Origin: Paracoccus sp. (in: a-proteobacteria)
GTDB taxonomy: Bacteria > Pseudomonadota > Alphaproteobacteria > Rhodobacterales > Rhodobacteraceae
Reading direction: 5' to 3'
Length of the DNA: 64,000 nt
Assembly (NCBI GenBank): GCA_030538425.1
Contig: JAUNTZ010000012.1
Span: 1-64,000 of the forward strand
The stretch's first letter is position 1. Each line of letters starts with the position of its first letter. The translations under genes were made by a program, and so were the position numbers. Under the pieces are notes generated by a model. That model searched no databases and was not told where the DNA came from. It saw only the letters and a list, made by a program, of their open reading frames with translations. This document shows, one piece after another, positions 37,264 to 45,785 of this stretch.

Positions 37264-38727
37264 ATGTTCGATATTCATCCCGTGGCGCTGACGCCGCGCA
37301 TGGCCGCTTTGCGTCTGGCGCTGCCCGGTGCGCTTTATCACCTGCCCCGCCCGGTTGAATGGGCGCTGAACGGCGCCGCACAGGGGCGGACCGACCGGGC
37401 CGTCCTGATGCTGCATGACCTGACCCCCGGCACCGATTACCGCGTTGAGGTCGAGGGCTTTGCCCCCTTCGTCTTTCGCAGCCCCGATTGCGCGGGCGCG
37501 CTGCGGCTGGACGATCCCGCCCATGCGCAAGACCTGATCGACGCGCTGCCCGCGGGCGGCACGCTGATCGTGCCCGCAGGCCGGCACGAGGTCACGCCGC
37601 TGTTTCTGCGCCCGCGCATGACCCTTCACCTTGAGGCGGGCGCGACGCTGGCCGCCACGCCCGACCGCGCCGCCCATCCCGTTCTGAGCATTGCGCAGGG
37701 CGCCACATGGGAAGGCCTGCCCGAGCCCTGCTATGCCGCGCTGCTGACCGCGATTGATTGCGACGATCTGGCGATCACGGGCGCAGGTGTTCTGGACGGC
37801 GGCGGCGATCGGGGCGACTGGTGGCAATGGCCCAAAGAGACGCGGAACGGTGCGCGGCGCTCGCGTCTGGTTCATCTGATCCGCAGCGACCATGTGACGA
37901 TTGCGGGTCTCACGCTGCAAAACGCGCCAAGCTGGACGCTGCACCCGTGGCGCTGCGCGGGCCTGACCTGCGCCGGGCTGCATATCATCAACCCGCCCGA
38001 CAGCCCCAATACCGACGGGCTGAACCCCGAAAGCTGCACCGATACGGTGATCGAGGGCGTGCGGTTTTCGGTGGGTGACGACTGCATCGCGATCAAGGCG
38101 GGCAAGCGCGGCCCTCTGGTCCCAGATGCAGGCGCGCTGCCCGAGACGCGGGGCGTCACCATTCGCCATTGCTGGATGGAGCGCGGCCATGGCGGCGTCG
38201 TCATCGGCTCGGAAATGTCGGGCGGCGTGCATCAGGTCACGATCAGCGATTGCCGCATGAGTGGCACCGACCGGGGCCTGCGCATCAAGACCCGGCGCGG
38301 GCGTGGCGGCGCGGTCTCCGATATCGCGATGTCGCGCGTGTTGATGGAGGATGTGGGCACCGCCATCGCCATCAACATGCATTATTTCTGCGACCCGGAC
38401 GGGCGCTCGGATCAGGTGCAGTCTCGCGCCCCTGCCCCCGTAGATGCGACCACGCCGCGCATCGCGAATATCCGCGCCGAGGCGCTGCGCGTGACCGGGC
38501 TGCGTCACGCCTTTCTGGCCGCCCTTGGCCTGCCCGAAGCGCCCATCACCGGCATCAGCATCACCGACGCGCAGGTCAGCTTTGCCGATGCCGCGCCCGA
38601 GGTCCCTCTGATGGCCGCGCATATTCGCGCCGTCGCGGGTGAGGGCCTGCTGACAGAACATTGCGAGCTGATCGCCGCGCCCGACCTGGCGCAGGGCATA
38701 TTGACCGAAGGAGCCGATGGATGCTGA
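37264..38727 (+). CDS. Polygalacturonase, glycoside hydrolase family 28
   Basis: A 487-aa right-handed beta-helix enzyme. Residues 1-75 form an N-terminal beta domain as in exopolygalacturonases. The catalytic GH28 motifs follow in order: NTDGLNPESCTD, GDDCIAIKAGKRG, GHGGVVIGSEMSGG and RGLRIKTRRGRGG. No signal peptide is present, so it should act in the cytoplasm on imported oligogalacturonides and release galacturonate from chain ends. It follows togB by 57 bases and overlaps the GH105 gene by 7 bases (ATGCTGA). Confidence 0.93.
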   Translation: MFDIHPVALTPRMAALRLALPGALYHLPRPVEWALNGAAQGRTDRAVLMLHDLTPGTDYRVEVEGFAPFVFRSPDCAGALRLDDPAHAQDLIDALPAGGTLIVPAGRHEVTPLFLRPRMTLHLEAGATLAATPDRAAHPVLSIAQGATWEGLPEPCYAALLTAIDCDDLAITGAGVLDGGGDRGDWWQWPKETRNGARRSRLVHLIRSDHVTIAGLTLQNAPSWTLHPWRCAGLTCAGLHIINPPDSPNTDGLNPESCTDTVIEGVRFSVGDDCIAIKAGKRGPLVPDAGALPETRGVTIRHCWMERGHGGVVIGSEMSGGVHQVTISDCRMSGTDRGLRIKTRRGRGGAVSDIAMSRVLMEDVGTAIAINMHYFCDPDGRSDQVQSRAPAPVDATTPRIANIRAEALRVTGLRHAFLAALGLPEAPITGISITDAQVSFADAAPEVPLMAAHIRAVAGEGLLTEHCELIAAPDLAQGILTEGADGC

Positions 38728-39773
38728 GCTATTTCGACGGTTTTGCAAAGGCTTACCAACCCTACAAAGGCGGCGCATGGTGCTATGAGGACGGCTGCAT
38801 CTATCGCGGGTTGTCGCTGCTGCATGAGGCGACGGGCGAGGCGCGTTGGCTCGACCACCTTGTCAGGCTTGCGGGCGCACAGGTCGCGCCTGATGGCCGG
38901 CTCATGGGCTATGACCCTAAGGACTACAATATCGACAATATCCTGTCGGGCCGGGCGCTGTTTTATCTGGCCGACCATGCCCCCGACCCGCGCTGGCTGG
39001 CCGCCGCCGACCGGCTTGCCGCACAACTGGCCCGCCACCCGCGCATCGAAACCGGCGGCTATTGGCACAAGAAGATCTATCCGCATCAGGTCTGGCTGGA
39101 CGGGCTATATATGGGCCTGCCGTTTCAGATCGAATATGGACAGCGCATGGGCCGCCCCGAACTGGTGCGCGATGCGCGGGACCAGATCCTTGAGGCTCTG
39201 TCGCTGACCGCCATGCCGGGCGGGTTGTTCGCGCATGGCTATGATCACGCACGGGCGCAGCGATGGGCCGATCCGGAAACCGGCCGCTCACCCGCCGTCT
39301 GGGCGCGGGCGATGGGCTGGCTGGCGATGGCGATGGTTGATAGCGTGGCGCTGACCAATGATGCGGGTCTCTCGGCCCGCACCACCGCGCTGTTGACCCG
39401 CGTCGAGGCGCTGCAACAGCCCGATGGCGGATGGTTGCAGGTCATGGACCACCCCGCGCTTGCGGGCAATTACACCGAGAGCTCGGCCAGCGCGATGTTC
39501 ACCTATGCCCTGCGCCGCGCCGCCCGGCTTGGCCTGCGCGCAGCCTCGGGGGTCGAGGATCGCGGGGACGCCTTTCTGGCCGCCCGCCTGACGGGTCAGC
39601 CCCCGCAATTGCAAGGGATTGTCTGCGTCGCGGGGCTGGGCGGGTTTTCGGGCACCTATCGCGACGGCACACCGGACTATTATCTCAGCGAAAAGGTGGT
39701 TGCCGATGATGCGAAAGGGGTGGGCCCGCTGATGATGGCCAAGGCCGAGGCGCTGATGCGCGCGACTGTCTGA
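38721..39773 (+). CDS. Unsaturated galacturonyl hydrolase, GH105 family
   Basis: A 350-aa (alpha/alpha)6-barrel protein of the YteR/YesR family. Recognisable parts are WCYEDGCIYRGLSLLHEATG, YPHQVWLDGLYMGLPFQIEY (with a catalytic-type Asp), ARAMGWLAMAMVD and ESSASAMFTYALRRAARLG. It removes the unsaturated uronic acid that pectate lyases leave at the non-reducing end, giving 5-keto-4-deoxyuronate for KduI. No signal peptide, hence cytoplasmic. The ATG at 38721 is chosen because it overlaps the GH28 stop; the frame's earlier start is inside GH28. Confidence 0.9.
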   Translation: MLSYFDGFAKAYQPYKGGAWCYEDGCIYRGLSLLHEATGEARWLDHLVRLAGAQVAPDGRLMGYDPKDYNIDNILSGRALFYLADHAPDPRWLAAADRLAAQLARHPRIETGGYWHKKIYPHQVWLDGLYMGLPFQIEYGQRMGRPELVRDARDQILEALSLTAMPGGLFAHGYDHARAQRWADPETGRSPAVWARAMGWLAMAMVDSVALTNDAGLSARTTALLTRVEALQQPDGGWLQVMDHPALAGNYTESSASAMFTYALRRAARLGLRAASGVEDRGDAFLAARLTGQPPQLQGIVCVAGLGGFSGTYRDGTPDYYLSEKVVADDAKGVGPLMMAKAEALMRATV

Positions 39774-39800
39774 ACCTGCGCCCACCTGCGCGCGAGGATG

Positions 39801-39874
39801 CCTCCGGCGGGGATATTTGGGGACAAAAGACAGGCAAAGCCGCGCCCTGCTTGTCTTTTGTCTGCAAATACCCC
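39801..39874. repeat. Inverted pair of the short intergenic motif
   Basis: cctccggcggggatattt with its continuation (39801-39836) faces an inverted, slightly decayed copy (39848-39874). Together they give a long imperfect hairpin between convergent GH105 and nadE. The first arm matches the motif at 25184-25220. Confidence 0.65.
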
Positions 39875-39876
39875 GG

Positions 39877-39899
39877 GGGGGCGCGGGGGCAGCGCCCCC
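39877..39899. terminator. Possible terminator hairpin after nadE
   Basis: GGGGGCGC (39877-39884) pairs with GCGCCCCC (39892-39899), just past the nadE stop. No T tract. Confidence 0.45.
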
Positions 39900-39905
39900 T
39901 GCGCG

Positions 39906-41573
39906 TTAACGGTCGCGCCAGCGGTTGACCAAGGGATAGCGCCGGTCCAGCCAGAACGCCTTGGGCGAAATGCGCGGCCCCGGCGCGGCCTGATAGCGTT
40001 TCCACTCGGACAGATAAAGCAGCCGCTCGACCTTGCGCACCACCGCATCGTCAAAGCCCCGCGCGACGATGTCCGCGACCGACAGGTCTTCCTCGACAAG
40101 CCCGTGCAGGATCGCGTCCAGCACCTCATAGGGCGGCAGCGAGTCCTGATCCTTCTGATCGGGGCGCAGCTCGGCTGAGGGGGGCTTGGTGATGATCTGG
40201 GGCGGGATCACCTCACCCGCATGGCCCAGCATCCAGTCGCGATGATGCGCATTGCGCCAGCGGCAGGTCTCAAACACGCGGGTTTTATAGAGGTCTTTCA
40301 GCGGGTTATATCCGCCCGCCATATCGCCGTAGATGGTCGCGTAGCCCACCGCCACTTCGGATTTATTGCCGGTCGAAAGCAGCATCTCACCATGCTTGTT
40401 CGACAGCGCCATGAGCATCACGCCACGCAGGCGGGACTGGATGTTTTCCTCAGTCACGTCGGGCGCGGTGCCCTCCATCAGATGCGCCAGCGCCGCCTCG
40501 ACCGCCGCGCGCGCGCCGTCGATTTCCACACGATCCAGCCGCACGCCCAGACGCTGCGCGCAATCGGCGGCATCGTCGAGCGAGGCCTGCGAGGTATATT
40601 CCGAGGGCAGCATCACGCAGCGCACATTGTCAGGCCCGACCGCATCGGCGGCAATCGCCGCCACAAGTGCCGAATCGATCCCGCCCGACAGGCCAAGCAC
40701 CACCTTGGAAAAGCCGGATTTGCGCAGGTAATCGCGCAGGCCCAGCATCATCGCGTGGTAATCCTGTTCCCACGCGTCGGGTTGCGGCGCCATCTCGCCA
40801 CGCGCGGCCCGCCAGCCTGCCTCGGTCCGGGTGAAATTGACATGGACCACCGCCTCGGCAAAGGGCGGCAATTGCACCACCTTTTCCACGCCGCCATCTG
40901 CGCCGGGATTCAGCACGAAGCTCGCACCGTCATAGATCTGGTCATCCTGCCCGCCGACCGAGTTGAGATAGACCAGAGGCAGCCCGGTCTCGACGACCCG
41001 GGCAACCATATGGGACATGCGCAAATCCAGCTTGTCGCGATGATAGGGTGAGCCATTGGGCACCACCAGCAATTCCGCGCCGGTCTCGGCCAGCGTCTCG
41101 GCCACTTCGGGCCACCACGCATCCTCACAGATCGGGGATCCGGCCCGCAGCGGCCCCACGGCATAAGGCCCGCTGACCGGCCCCGCATCGAACAGCCGCA
41201 TCTCATCGAACAGCTGTTTATGCGGCAACTCATGCTTCAGCACCCGCGCCACCACACGCCCGCCCTTCAACACGAAATAGGCGTTATAAAGCTTGCCGCC
41301 ATCGCGCCATGGCGTGCCGATCCCCATCGCCGGGCCCTCGGCGCAGTCGCGGGCCACCCCCTCGACCGCTGCCACAGCCGCCTCGGCAAAGCCCGATTTC
41401 AGCACAAGGTCCTGCGTCTGGTAGCCGGTGATAAACATCTCGGGCAGGACGAGATAATCGGCCCCCGCATCGCGCGCGACCTCCCAAGCCTGCCGCGCGC
41501 GGGCGGCATTGCCGTCAAGATCACCCAGCACGGGGTTCAACTGCGCCAGTGTCAGGCGGAAACGCTCACTCAT
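39906..41573 (-). CDS. nadE: Glutamine-dependent NAD+ synthetase
   Basis: A 555-aa two-domain NAD synthetase. The N-terminal nitrilase-type glutaminase domain (1-260) has its Glu in LPEMFITGY (E45), the Lys in LKHELPHKQLFD and the nucleophilic Cys in SPICEDAWWPE. The C-terminal synthetase domain has the PP-loop LGLSGGIDSALVAAI and STGNKSEVAVGYATIYGDMA. It amidates nicotinic acid adenine dinucleotide, the last step of NAD synthesis. Stand-alone gene, divergent from the MORN gene. Confidence 0.95.
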   Translation of the reverse strand: MSERFRLTLAQLNPVLGDLDGNAARARQAWEVARDAGADYLVLPEMFITGYQTQDLVLKSGFAEAAVAAVEGVARDCAEGPAMGIGTPWRDGGKLYNAYFVLKGGRVVARVLKHELPHKQLFDEMRLFDAGPVSGPYAVGPLRAGSPICEDAWWPEVAETLAETGAELLVVPNGSPYHRDKLDLRMSHMVARVVETGLPLVYLNSVGGQDDQIYDGASFVLNPGADGGVEKVVQLPPFAEAVVHVNFTRTEAGWRAARGEMAPQPDAWEQDYHAMMLGLRDYLRKSGFSKVVLGLSGGIDSALVAAIAADAVGPDNVRCVMLPSEYTSQASLDDAADCAQRLGVRLDRVEIDGARAAVEAALAHLMEGTAPDVTEENIQSRLRGVMLMALSNKHGEMLLSTGNKSEVAVGYATIYGDMAGGYNPLKDLYKTRVFETCRWRNAHHRDWMLGHAGEVIPPQIITKPPSAELRPDQKDQDSLPPYEVLDAILHGLVEEDLSVADIVARGFDDAVVRKVERLLYLSEWKRYQAAPGPRISPKAFWLDRRYPLVNRWRDR

Positions 41574-41694
41574 CGGGCCATCCTTGGGTCAACTGCGCCG
41601 CAATCTATCGCAACCGCGCGTAAAAGGGCAACGGCAGGCTTTGCGCCTTGCGCGGTGATCGGCTAAAGCAGGGCCAAGGATAACGGAGGCAGGA

Positions 41695-43326
41695 ATGAAA
41701 GCAGCATTCGCGGCATCAGTTCTGGCGGCGGCGCTTGGCGCGGGCTTGGGCGGCGCGGCCTTTGCGCAGGATGTGGTGCGCCAGCAGTTTCAGGATGGCG
41801 GCATCTATGAGGGCACCTTCCGCAACGGCCTTCAGCACGGGCGCGGCACCTATACGCTGCCCTCCGGCTATCGCTATGAGGGCGACTGGGTCGAGGGCGC
41901 GATTCAGGGCCGCGGGCAGGCACACTTCCCGAACGGCTCGGTCTATGAGGGTGAGTTCAGCGCGGGCAAACCCCACGGCTACGGCCGCATTACCTTCGCG
42001 GATGGCGGCACCTATGAAGGCCAGTGGGTCGAAAGCCATATGACGGGTGAGGGCGTGGCCGCCTATGCCAATGGCAGCCGCTATGAGGGCAGCTTTGTCG
42101 ATGGCGTCCATCACGGACAGGGCCGGCTCAGCCATGCCGAGGGCTGGCGCTATGAGGGCAGCTTTGTCGATGGCGTGCAAGAAGGTGAGGGTCGGCTGAC
42201 CTATGCCGATGGCTCAATCTATGAGGGCCGGATGGCGGCGGGGCGCCCGGCCGGGCGCGGGCGGCTGACGACCGAGGCGGGCATGGTCTATGACGGGGTC
42301 TGGACCGCAGGTCAGATGACCGGGCAGGCCGCGCTGACGCAGCCCTCGGGCGACATCTATGAGGGTGAGATGGTCGAGGGCCGCCGTGAGGGTCAGGGCC
42401 GCGACACCTATGCCAATGGCGATGTTTATGAAGGCCAGTATCGCAACGATCAGCGTCACGGCCATGGCGTGTTCACCAGTGCGGAATGTCTGGACGGCGC
42501 GGCGCAGGCGGATAGCCCAGCCCCCGCGCAGGATCAGGGCGGTTGCTTTGTCTATGACGGCGACTGGGTCGAACAGCGGATGGAGGGTCAGGGCCGGATC
42601 ATCTATCCCGACAGCGCCGTTTACGAAGGCGGGATGCGCAACAACCTGCCCGAAGGTCAGGGCAAGATCACCTATCCCGACGCCTCGACCTATGAAGGCC
42701 AGTGGCGCGCCGGTGAGATCGAGGGCGAGGGCATCGCCACCTATGCCAATGGCATGACCTACGAGGGCCAGTTCCGCGCCTCGCGCAATGAGGGCCGGGG
42801 CCGCATGACCTATCCCGACGGGATGATCTATGAAGGCGATTTCCGCGCGGGCGAACGCGACGGACAGGGCCGCGCGACCTATCCCGATGGCGCGGTCTAT
42901 GAGGGCAGCTTTGTCGCCGGTCTGCGCGAGGGCACGGGCACGCTGACCACGCCCGACGGCTTTGTCTATGAGGGCGAATGGAAAGCGGGCATGATCGAGG
43001 GTCAGGGCACCGCGACCTATGCCACCGGCGACAGCTATTCGGGCCATTTCGTCGCGGGCAAACGTCAGGGTGAGGGCGTGATGCGCTATGCCAGCGGGCA
43101 GACCGCCAGCGGCGACTGGGACGAAAACCGGCTGACCCGCGCGCGCCCCATCTCGACCGAAGGCCCGGCCCCGGTCGCGGCCGAGCTGATCGACGAGACC
43201 GCGCCCCTTGAGGATGAGGGCGCCACCGCCCCGCCGCTGGCGACCGGGGACGGGGCCGGGGAAGCCGCTGGGGCCGGGGCCGAGGACGCCAGCGGGGACG
43301 CCACAAGTGACGCGCCCGCCAACTGA
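41695..43326 (+). CDS. Secreted protein with 18 MORN repeats
   Basis: A 543-aa protein: signal peptide (1-26, ending GGAAFAQ), then about 18 tandem 23-residue MORN repeats (consensus YEG-F-G--G-G---Y-DG) from residue 39 to about 475, then an acidic, Ala/Gly-rich tail. Repeat 10 carries an insertion with two cysteines (SAECLDG and GGCFVYDG), perhaps a disulfide-closed loop. MORN repeats form an extended beta sheet and often mediate lipid or protein contact; a specific role here is unknown. Neighbouring repeats 5 and 6 share long identical DNA, so the array can expand or shrink. The next gene is a tiny membrane protein 36 bases on. Confidence 0.85.
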   Translation: MKAAFAASVLAAALGAGLGGAAFAQDVVRQQFQDGGIYEGTFRNGLQHGRGTYTLPSGYRYEGDWVEGAIQGRGQAHFPNGSVYEGEFSAGKPHGYGRITFADGGTYEGQWVESHMTGEGVAAYANGSRYEGSFVDGVHHGQGRLSHAEGWRYEGSFVDGVQEGEGRLTYADGSIYEGRMAAGRPAGRGRLTTEAGMVYDGVWTAGQMTGQAALTQPSGDIYEGEMVEGRREGQGRDTYANGDVYEGQYRNDQRHGHGVFTSAECLDGAAQADSPAPAQDQGGCFVYDGDWVEQRMEGQGRIIYPDSAVYEGGMRNNLPEGQGKITYPDASTYEGQWRAGEIEGEGIATYANGMTYEGQFRASRNEGRGRMTYPDGMIYEGDFRAGERDGQGRATYPDGAVYEGSFVAGLREGTGTLTTPDGFVYEGEWKAGMIEGQGTATYATGDSYSGHFVAGKRQGEGVMRYASGQTASGDWDENRLTRARPISTEGPAPVAAELIDETAPLEDEGATAPPLATGDGAGEAAGAGAEDASGDATSDAPAN

Positions 43327-43362
43327 ACACCGCCCCGCGCGGCCCGATAACAGGAGTTCCAG

Positions 43363-43527
43363 ATGATCGTTCTTGCCTTTGCCCTTGCCGGTTTCGCGCT
43401 TGGCTGGATGCGGGCGGGCCGCGTGGGCGGGGTGCGGGCCGACCGCTGGCAATGGGCTTTGGGTCATGCCATCGCTTTGGGCCTGATCGGCGTGTTCATC
43501 GCCGTGTTCGTCCTGCGCGGGGCCTGA
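43363..43527 (+). CDS. Small membrane protein of 54 residues
   Basis: Begins MIVLAFALAGFALGWMRAGR and ends IGVFIAVFVLRGA: two short hydrophobic helices joined by a basic, Trp-containing loop. An AGGAG site precedes the ATG, and the stop overlaps the next start as TGATG, so it is translationally coupled to the VWA protein. No family recognised. Size, helix pattern and coupling suggest a membrane anchor or partner for the VWA protein. Confidence 0.75.
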   Translation: MIVLAFALAGFALGWMRAGRVGGVRADRWQWALGHAIALGLIGVFIAVFVLRGA

Positions 43528-44708
43528 TGTTCCGGCCCTTTCTGGACAATCTGCGCAGGCAGGGCGTTCCCGTCAGCCTGCGCGAATATCTTGATCTGTT
43601 GGGTGCAGTCCGCGCCGGGATCGCGGATTTTGAGGTTGAGCGCTTCTATCAGCTCGCCCGCGCCGTTCTGGTCAAGGATGAGCGCCATATCGACCGCTTT
43701 GACCGCGCTTTTTCCGAGACCTTCTCGGGCCTTGAGGCGGTGCCGGTTGAGGCTTTGGTGAATGCCCGCGACCTGCCGCCCGAATGGCTGGAAAAGCTGG
43801 CCGAGAAGTTTCTCTCGGATGAGGAACGCGCGGCAGTTCAGGGCACGGGCAGCTTTGAGGCGCTGATGGACAAGCTGCGCGAAAGGCTTGCCGAGCAGCA
43901 GGGCCGCCATCAGGGCGGCAATAAATGGATCGGCACCGCGGGCACTTCGCCCTTTGGCGCCTATGGCTATAGCCCCGAGGGCGTGCGGATCGGTCAGGAC
44001 GGCTCGCGCCACCGCCGCGCCGTCAAGGTCTGGGACAAGCGTGAGTTCCGCGATTTCGACGACAGCGTCGAGCTTGGCACCCGCAATATCAAGGTTGCGC
44101 TGAAACGGCTGCGGGCATGGGCGCGGCATGGCGCCGCGGATGAGCTCGACCTGCCCGCCACCATCCGCGCCACCGCCGATCACGGCTATATCGACGTGAA
44201 AACCCGGCCCGAGCGACGCAATGCCGTCAAGGTCGTGCTGTTTCTGGATGTGGGCGGCTCGATGGACGATCACAGCCGGCTGATGGACGAACTCTTCAGC
44301 GCCGCCCGCGCCGAGTTCAAGCATCTGGAACATTTCTATTTCCACAACTGCCTTTACGAATCCGTCTGGCGCGACAATCGCCGCCGCTGGGACGCGCAGA
44401 TCGCGACATGGGACGTCATGCACCGCTTTGGCCGCGACTATAAGTGCATCTTTGTGGGCGATGCCTCGATGTCGCCCTATGAGATCGCCGCGCCGGGCGG
44501 GGCGAATGAACACTGGAACGACGAGGCCGGAGCAGTCTGGCTGCGCCGCGCCCGCGAGGCCTGGCCCGATCACGTCTGGCTGAACCCGGTGCCGGAGCGG
44601 GCATGGGGCTATACCCAGTCAATCGCCATGATCAGCCAGATTTTCGACGGGCGGATGATGCCGCTCACGCTGGACGGGCTGAGCCGCGCGATGCGGGTGC
44701 TGGGTTAG
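43527..44708 (+). CDS. VWA domain protein, CoxE-like
   Basis: A 393-aa cytoplasmic protein of the CoxE/YehP-type VWA family. After an N-terminal helical part (FRPFLDNLRRQGVPVSLREY) comes the VWA domain from about residue 220, with a metal site that starts LFLDVGGSMDDHSRL. The classical DxSxS reads DVGGS, so Ser to Gly at one ligand position weakens the MIDAS. Relatives usually work with a MoxR-type AAA+ ATPase; none is nearby. Its last 40 codons and stop are echoed twice downstream in decayed copies. Confidence 0.85.
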   Translation: MFRPFLDNLRRQGVPVSLREYLDLLGAVRAGIADFEVERFYQLARAVLVKDERHIDRFDRAFSETFSGLEAVPVEALVNARDLPPEWLEKLAEKFLSDEERAAVQGTGSFEALMDKLRERLAEQQGRHQGGNKWIGTAGTSPFGAYGYSPEGVRIGQDGSRHRRAVKVWDKREFRDFDDSVELGTRNIKVALKRLRAWARHGAADELDLPATIRATADHGYIDVKTRPERRNAVKVVLFLDVGGSMDDHSRLMDELFSAARAEFKHLEHFYFHNCLYESVWRDNRRRWDAQIATWDVMHRFGRDYKCIFVGDASMSPYEIAAPGGANEHWNDEAGAVWLRRAREAWPDHVWLNPVPERAWGYTQSIAMISQIFDGRMMPLTLDGLSRAMRVLG

Positions 44709-45275
44709 GGTCGCGGATCGTTAAGCTTTTGCGGCTAACAAGGGGGCAAGGGCGATTCGGTTCGGGCTGATGTTGGTTTGGTGACGAGACGCGGAGGATC
44801 GTGGCGGCCAACCCGGTGACGGGGCGGGCTTGAGGCGATACGCAGTCAATCGGCATGATCAGCCAGATTTTTGAAGGGTGGATGCCGCCGCTGACGCTCG
44901 ACGGGCTGAGCCGCACTATGGGTATTCCGGGTTAGGGTCGCGGATTGTTAACCTTTGGGTGCTAACACGGGTGAAAGACGATTCGGTCGGGCTGATGATG
45001 GTTGGGTGATGAGACGCGGAGGATCGTGGCGGCACCACGGTGCCGGAGCGGGCATTGGGGCGATACGCAGTCAATCGGCATGATCTGACAGATTTTCGAC
45101 GGGCGGATGATGCCGCCGACGCTGGACGGACTGAGCCGCGCAATGCGTATTCTGGGTTAGGGTCGCGGATTGTTAACCTTTGGGTGTTAACACGGGTGAA
45201 GGGCGATTCGGTCGGGTTGATGGATGATGGACGAGTGATGATATGCGGCGGATAGTGGCGGCCAACCCGCTGGCT
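44583..45275 (+). repeat. Tandem ~227-bp repeat spanning a gene junction
   Basis: Each unit holds the 3' end of the VWA gene, the spacer and the first bases of the next gene. The aacccggtg landmark recurs at 44583 and 44810 and, altered, near 45034. The stop-codon string gggttagggtcgcgga recurs after each VWA end. Start-like copies of the next gene lie at 44784 and 45009 before the intact start at 45243. Only the first VWA end and the last gene start are intact; the middle copies carry a stop and a one-base insertion. Confidence 0.9.
44709..45242 (+). other. Gene-free junction made of decayed copies
   Basis: All 534 bases are explained by the junction repeat. A frame of 71 codons at 45040-45255 is a shifted reading of VWA remnant 3 and is not a gene. 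The last unit contains an inverted repeat TGTTAAC (45171-45177) with GTTAACA (45186-45192) that could be a regulator site for the downstream gene. Confidence 0.7.
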
Positions 45276-45785
45276 GCGATTGCGCTGGTTCTGGCGCTGG
45301 CGCTGTCGGGCTTCTTTGGCTGGCGGCTGGTGGATCGTGCGCTTTACTGGTCGGACCCTGCACATATTCATCAGCCACCCGCGCCATGGATGACCATTGG
45401 TTATCTGGCGCGAAGCTGGCATATCGCGCCAGATGAACTGGCGCAGGCGCTTGATCTGCCGCCCGATCACCCCCGCCGCCGCAATTTCGCCGAAATCGCC
45501 GCCGAACAGGGCGTCCCGGTCTCAGATGTGCTGAACCGGCTCTCAGCGCGGCTGGCGCAAGAAACCGCGCGCGGGGGCGCGACCATCCTGCCGCCGCTCG
45601 ACGAGGCCCGCCCGCAGGTCGCGCCACACGCACCGCCGCAAGTCGCACCACCCCAAGCCGCCTCACCGCCAGCCGCCGCACCCCAGGTCGCATCACCCAA
45701 AGCCGCCACACTCCAGGCCGGGCCGTCCCAAGTCGCCCCGCCCCAAACCGCCCCACCTGCACCGCCCCCCAGATCGCCGCCGTGA
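45243..45785 (+). CDS. Membrane-anchored protein with Pro/Ala/Gln-rich tail, unknown function
   Basis: A 180-aa protein. A single N-terminal membrane helix (about 8-30, NPLAAIALVLALALSGFFGW) precedes a small folded part (about 45-115) with a helix-turn-helix-like look (LARSWHIAPDELAQALDLPP and AEQGVPVSDVLNRLSARLAQ). The tail has about eight degenerate repeats of the type PQVA-P. No family recognised. The stop overlaps the DedA start (TGATG), so the two are coupled. Its first bases are the unit end of the junction repeat. Confidence 0.75.
   Translation: MRRIVAANPLAAIALVLALALSGFFGWRLVDRALYWSDPAHIHQPPAPWMTIGYLARSWHIAPDELAQALDLPPDHPRRRNFAEIAAEQGVPVSDVLNRLSARLAQETARGGATILPPLDEARPQVAPHAPPQVAPPQAASPPAAAPQVASPKAATLQAGPSQVAPPQTAPPAPPPRSPP

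Noticed and set aside
35608..38778. Minus-strand open frame of 1056 codons
   Set aside because: It is antisense to togA, togB and GH28, which have clear motifs and signals. The product is Arg/Gln/His-rich with no family features, a normal by-product of high GC.
45040..45255. Plus-strand frame of 71 codons
   Set aside because: It is a frame-shifted reading of the third copy of the VWA gene end plus spacer.
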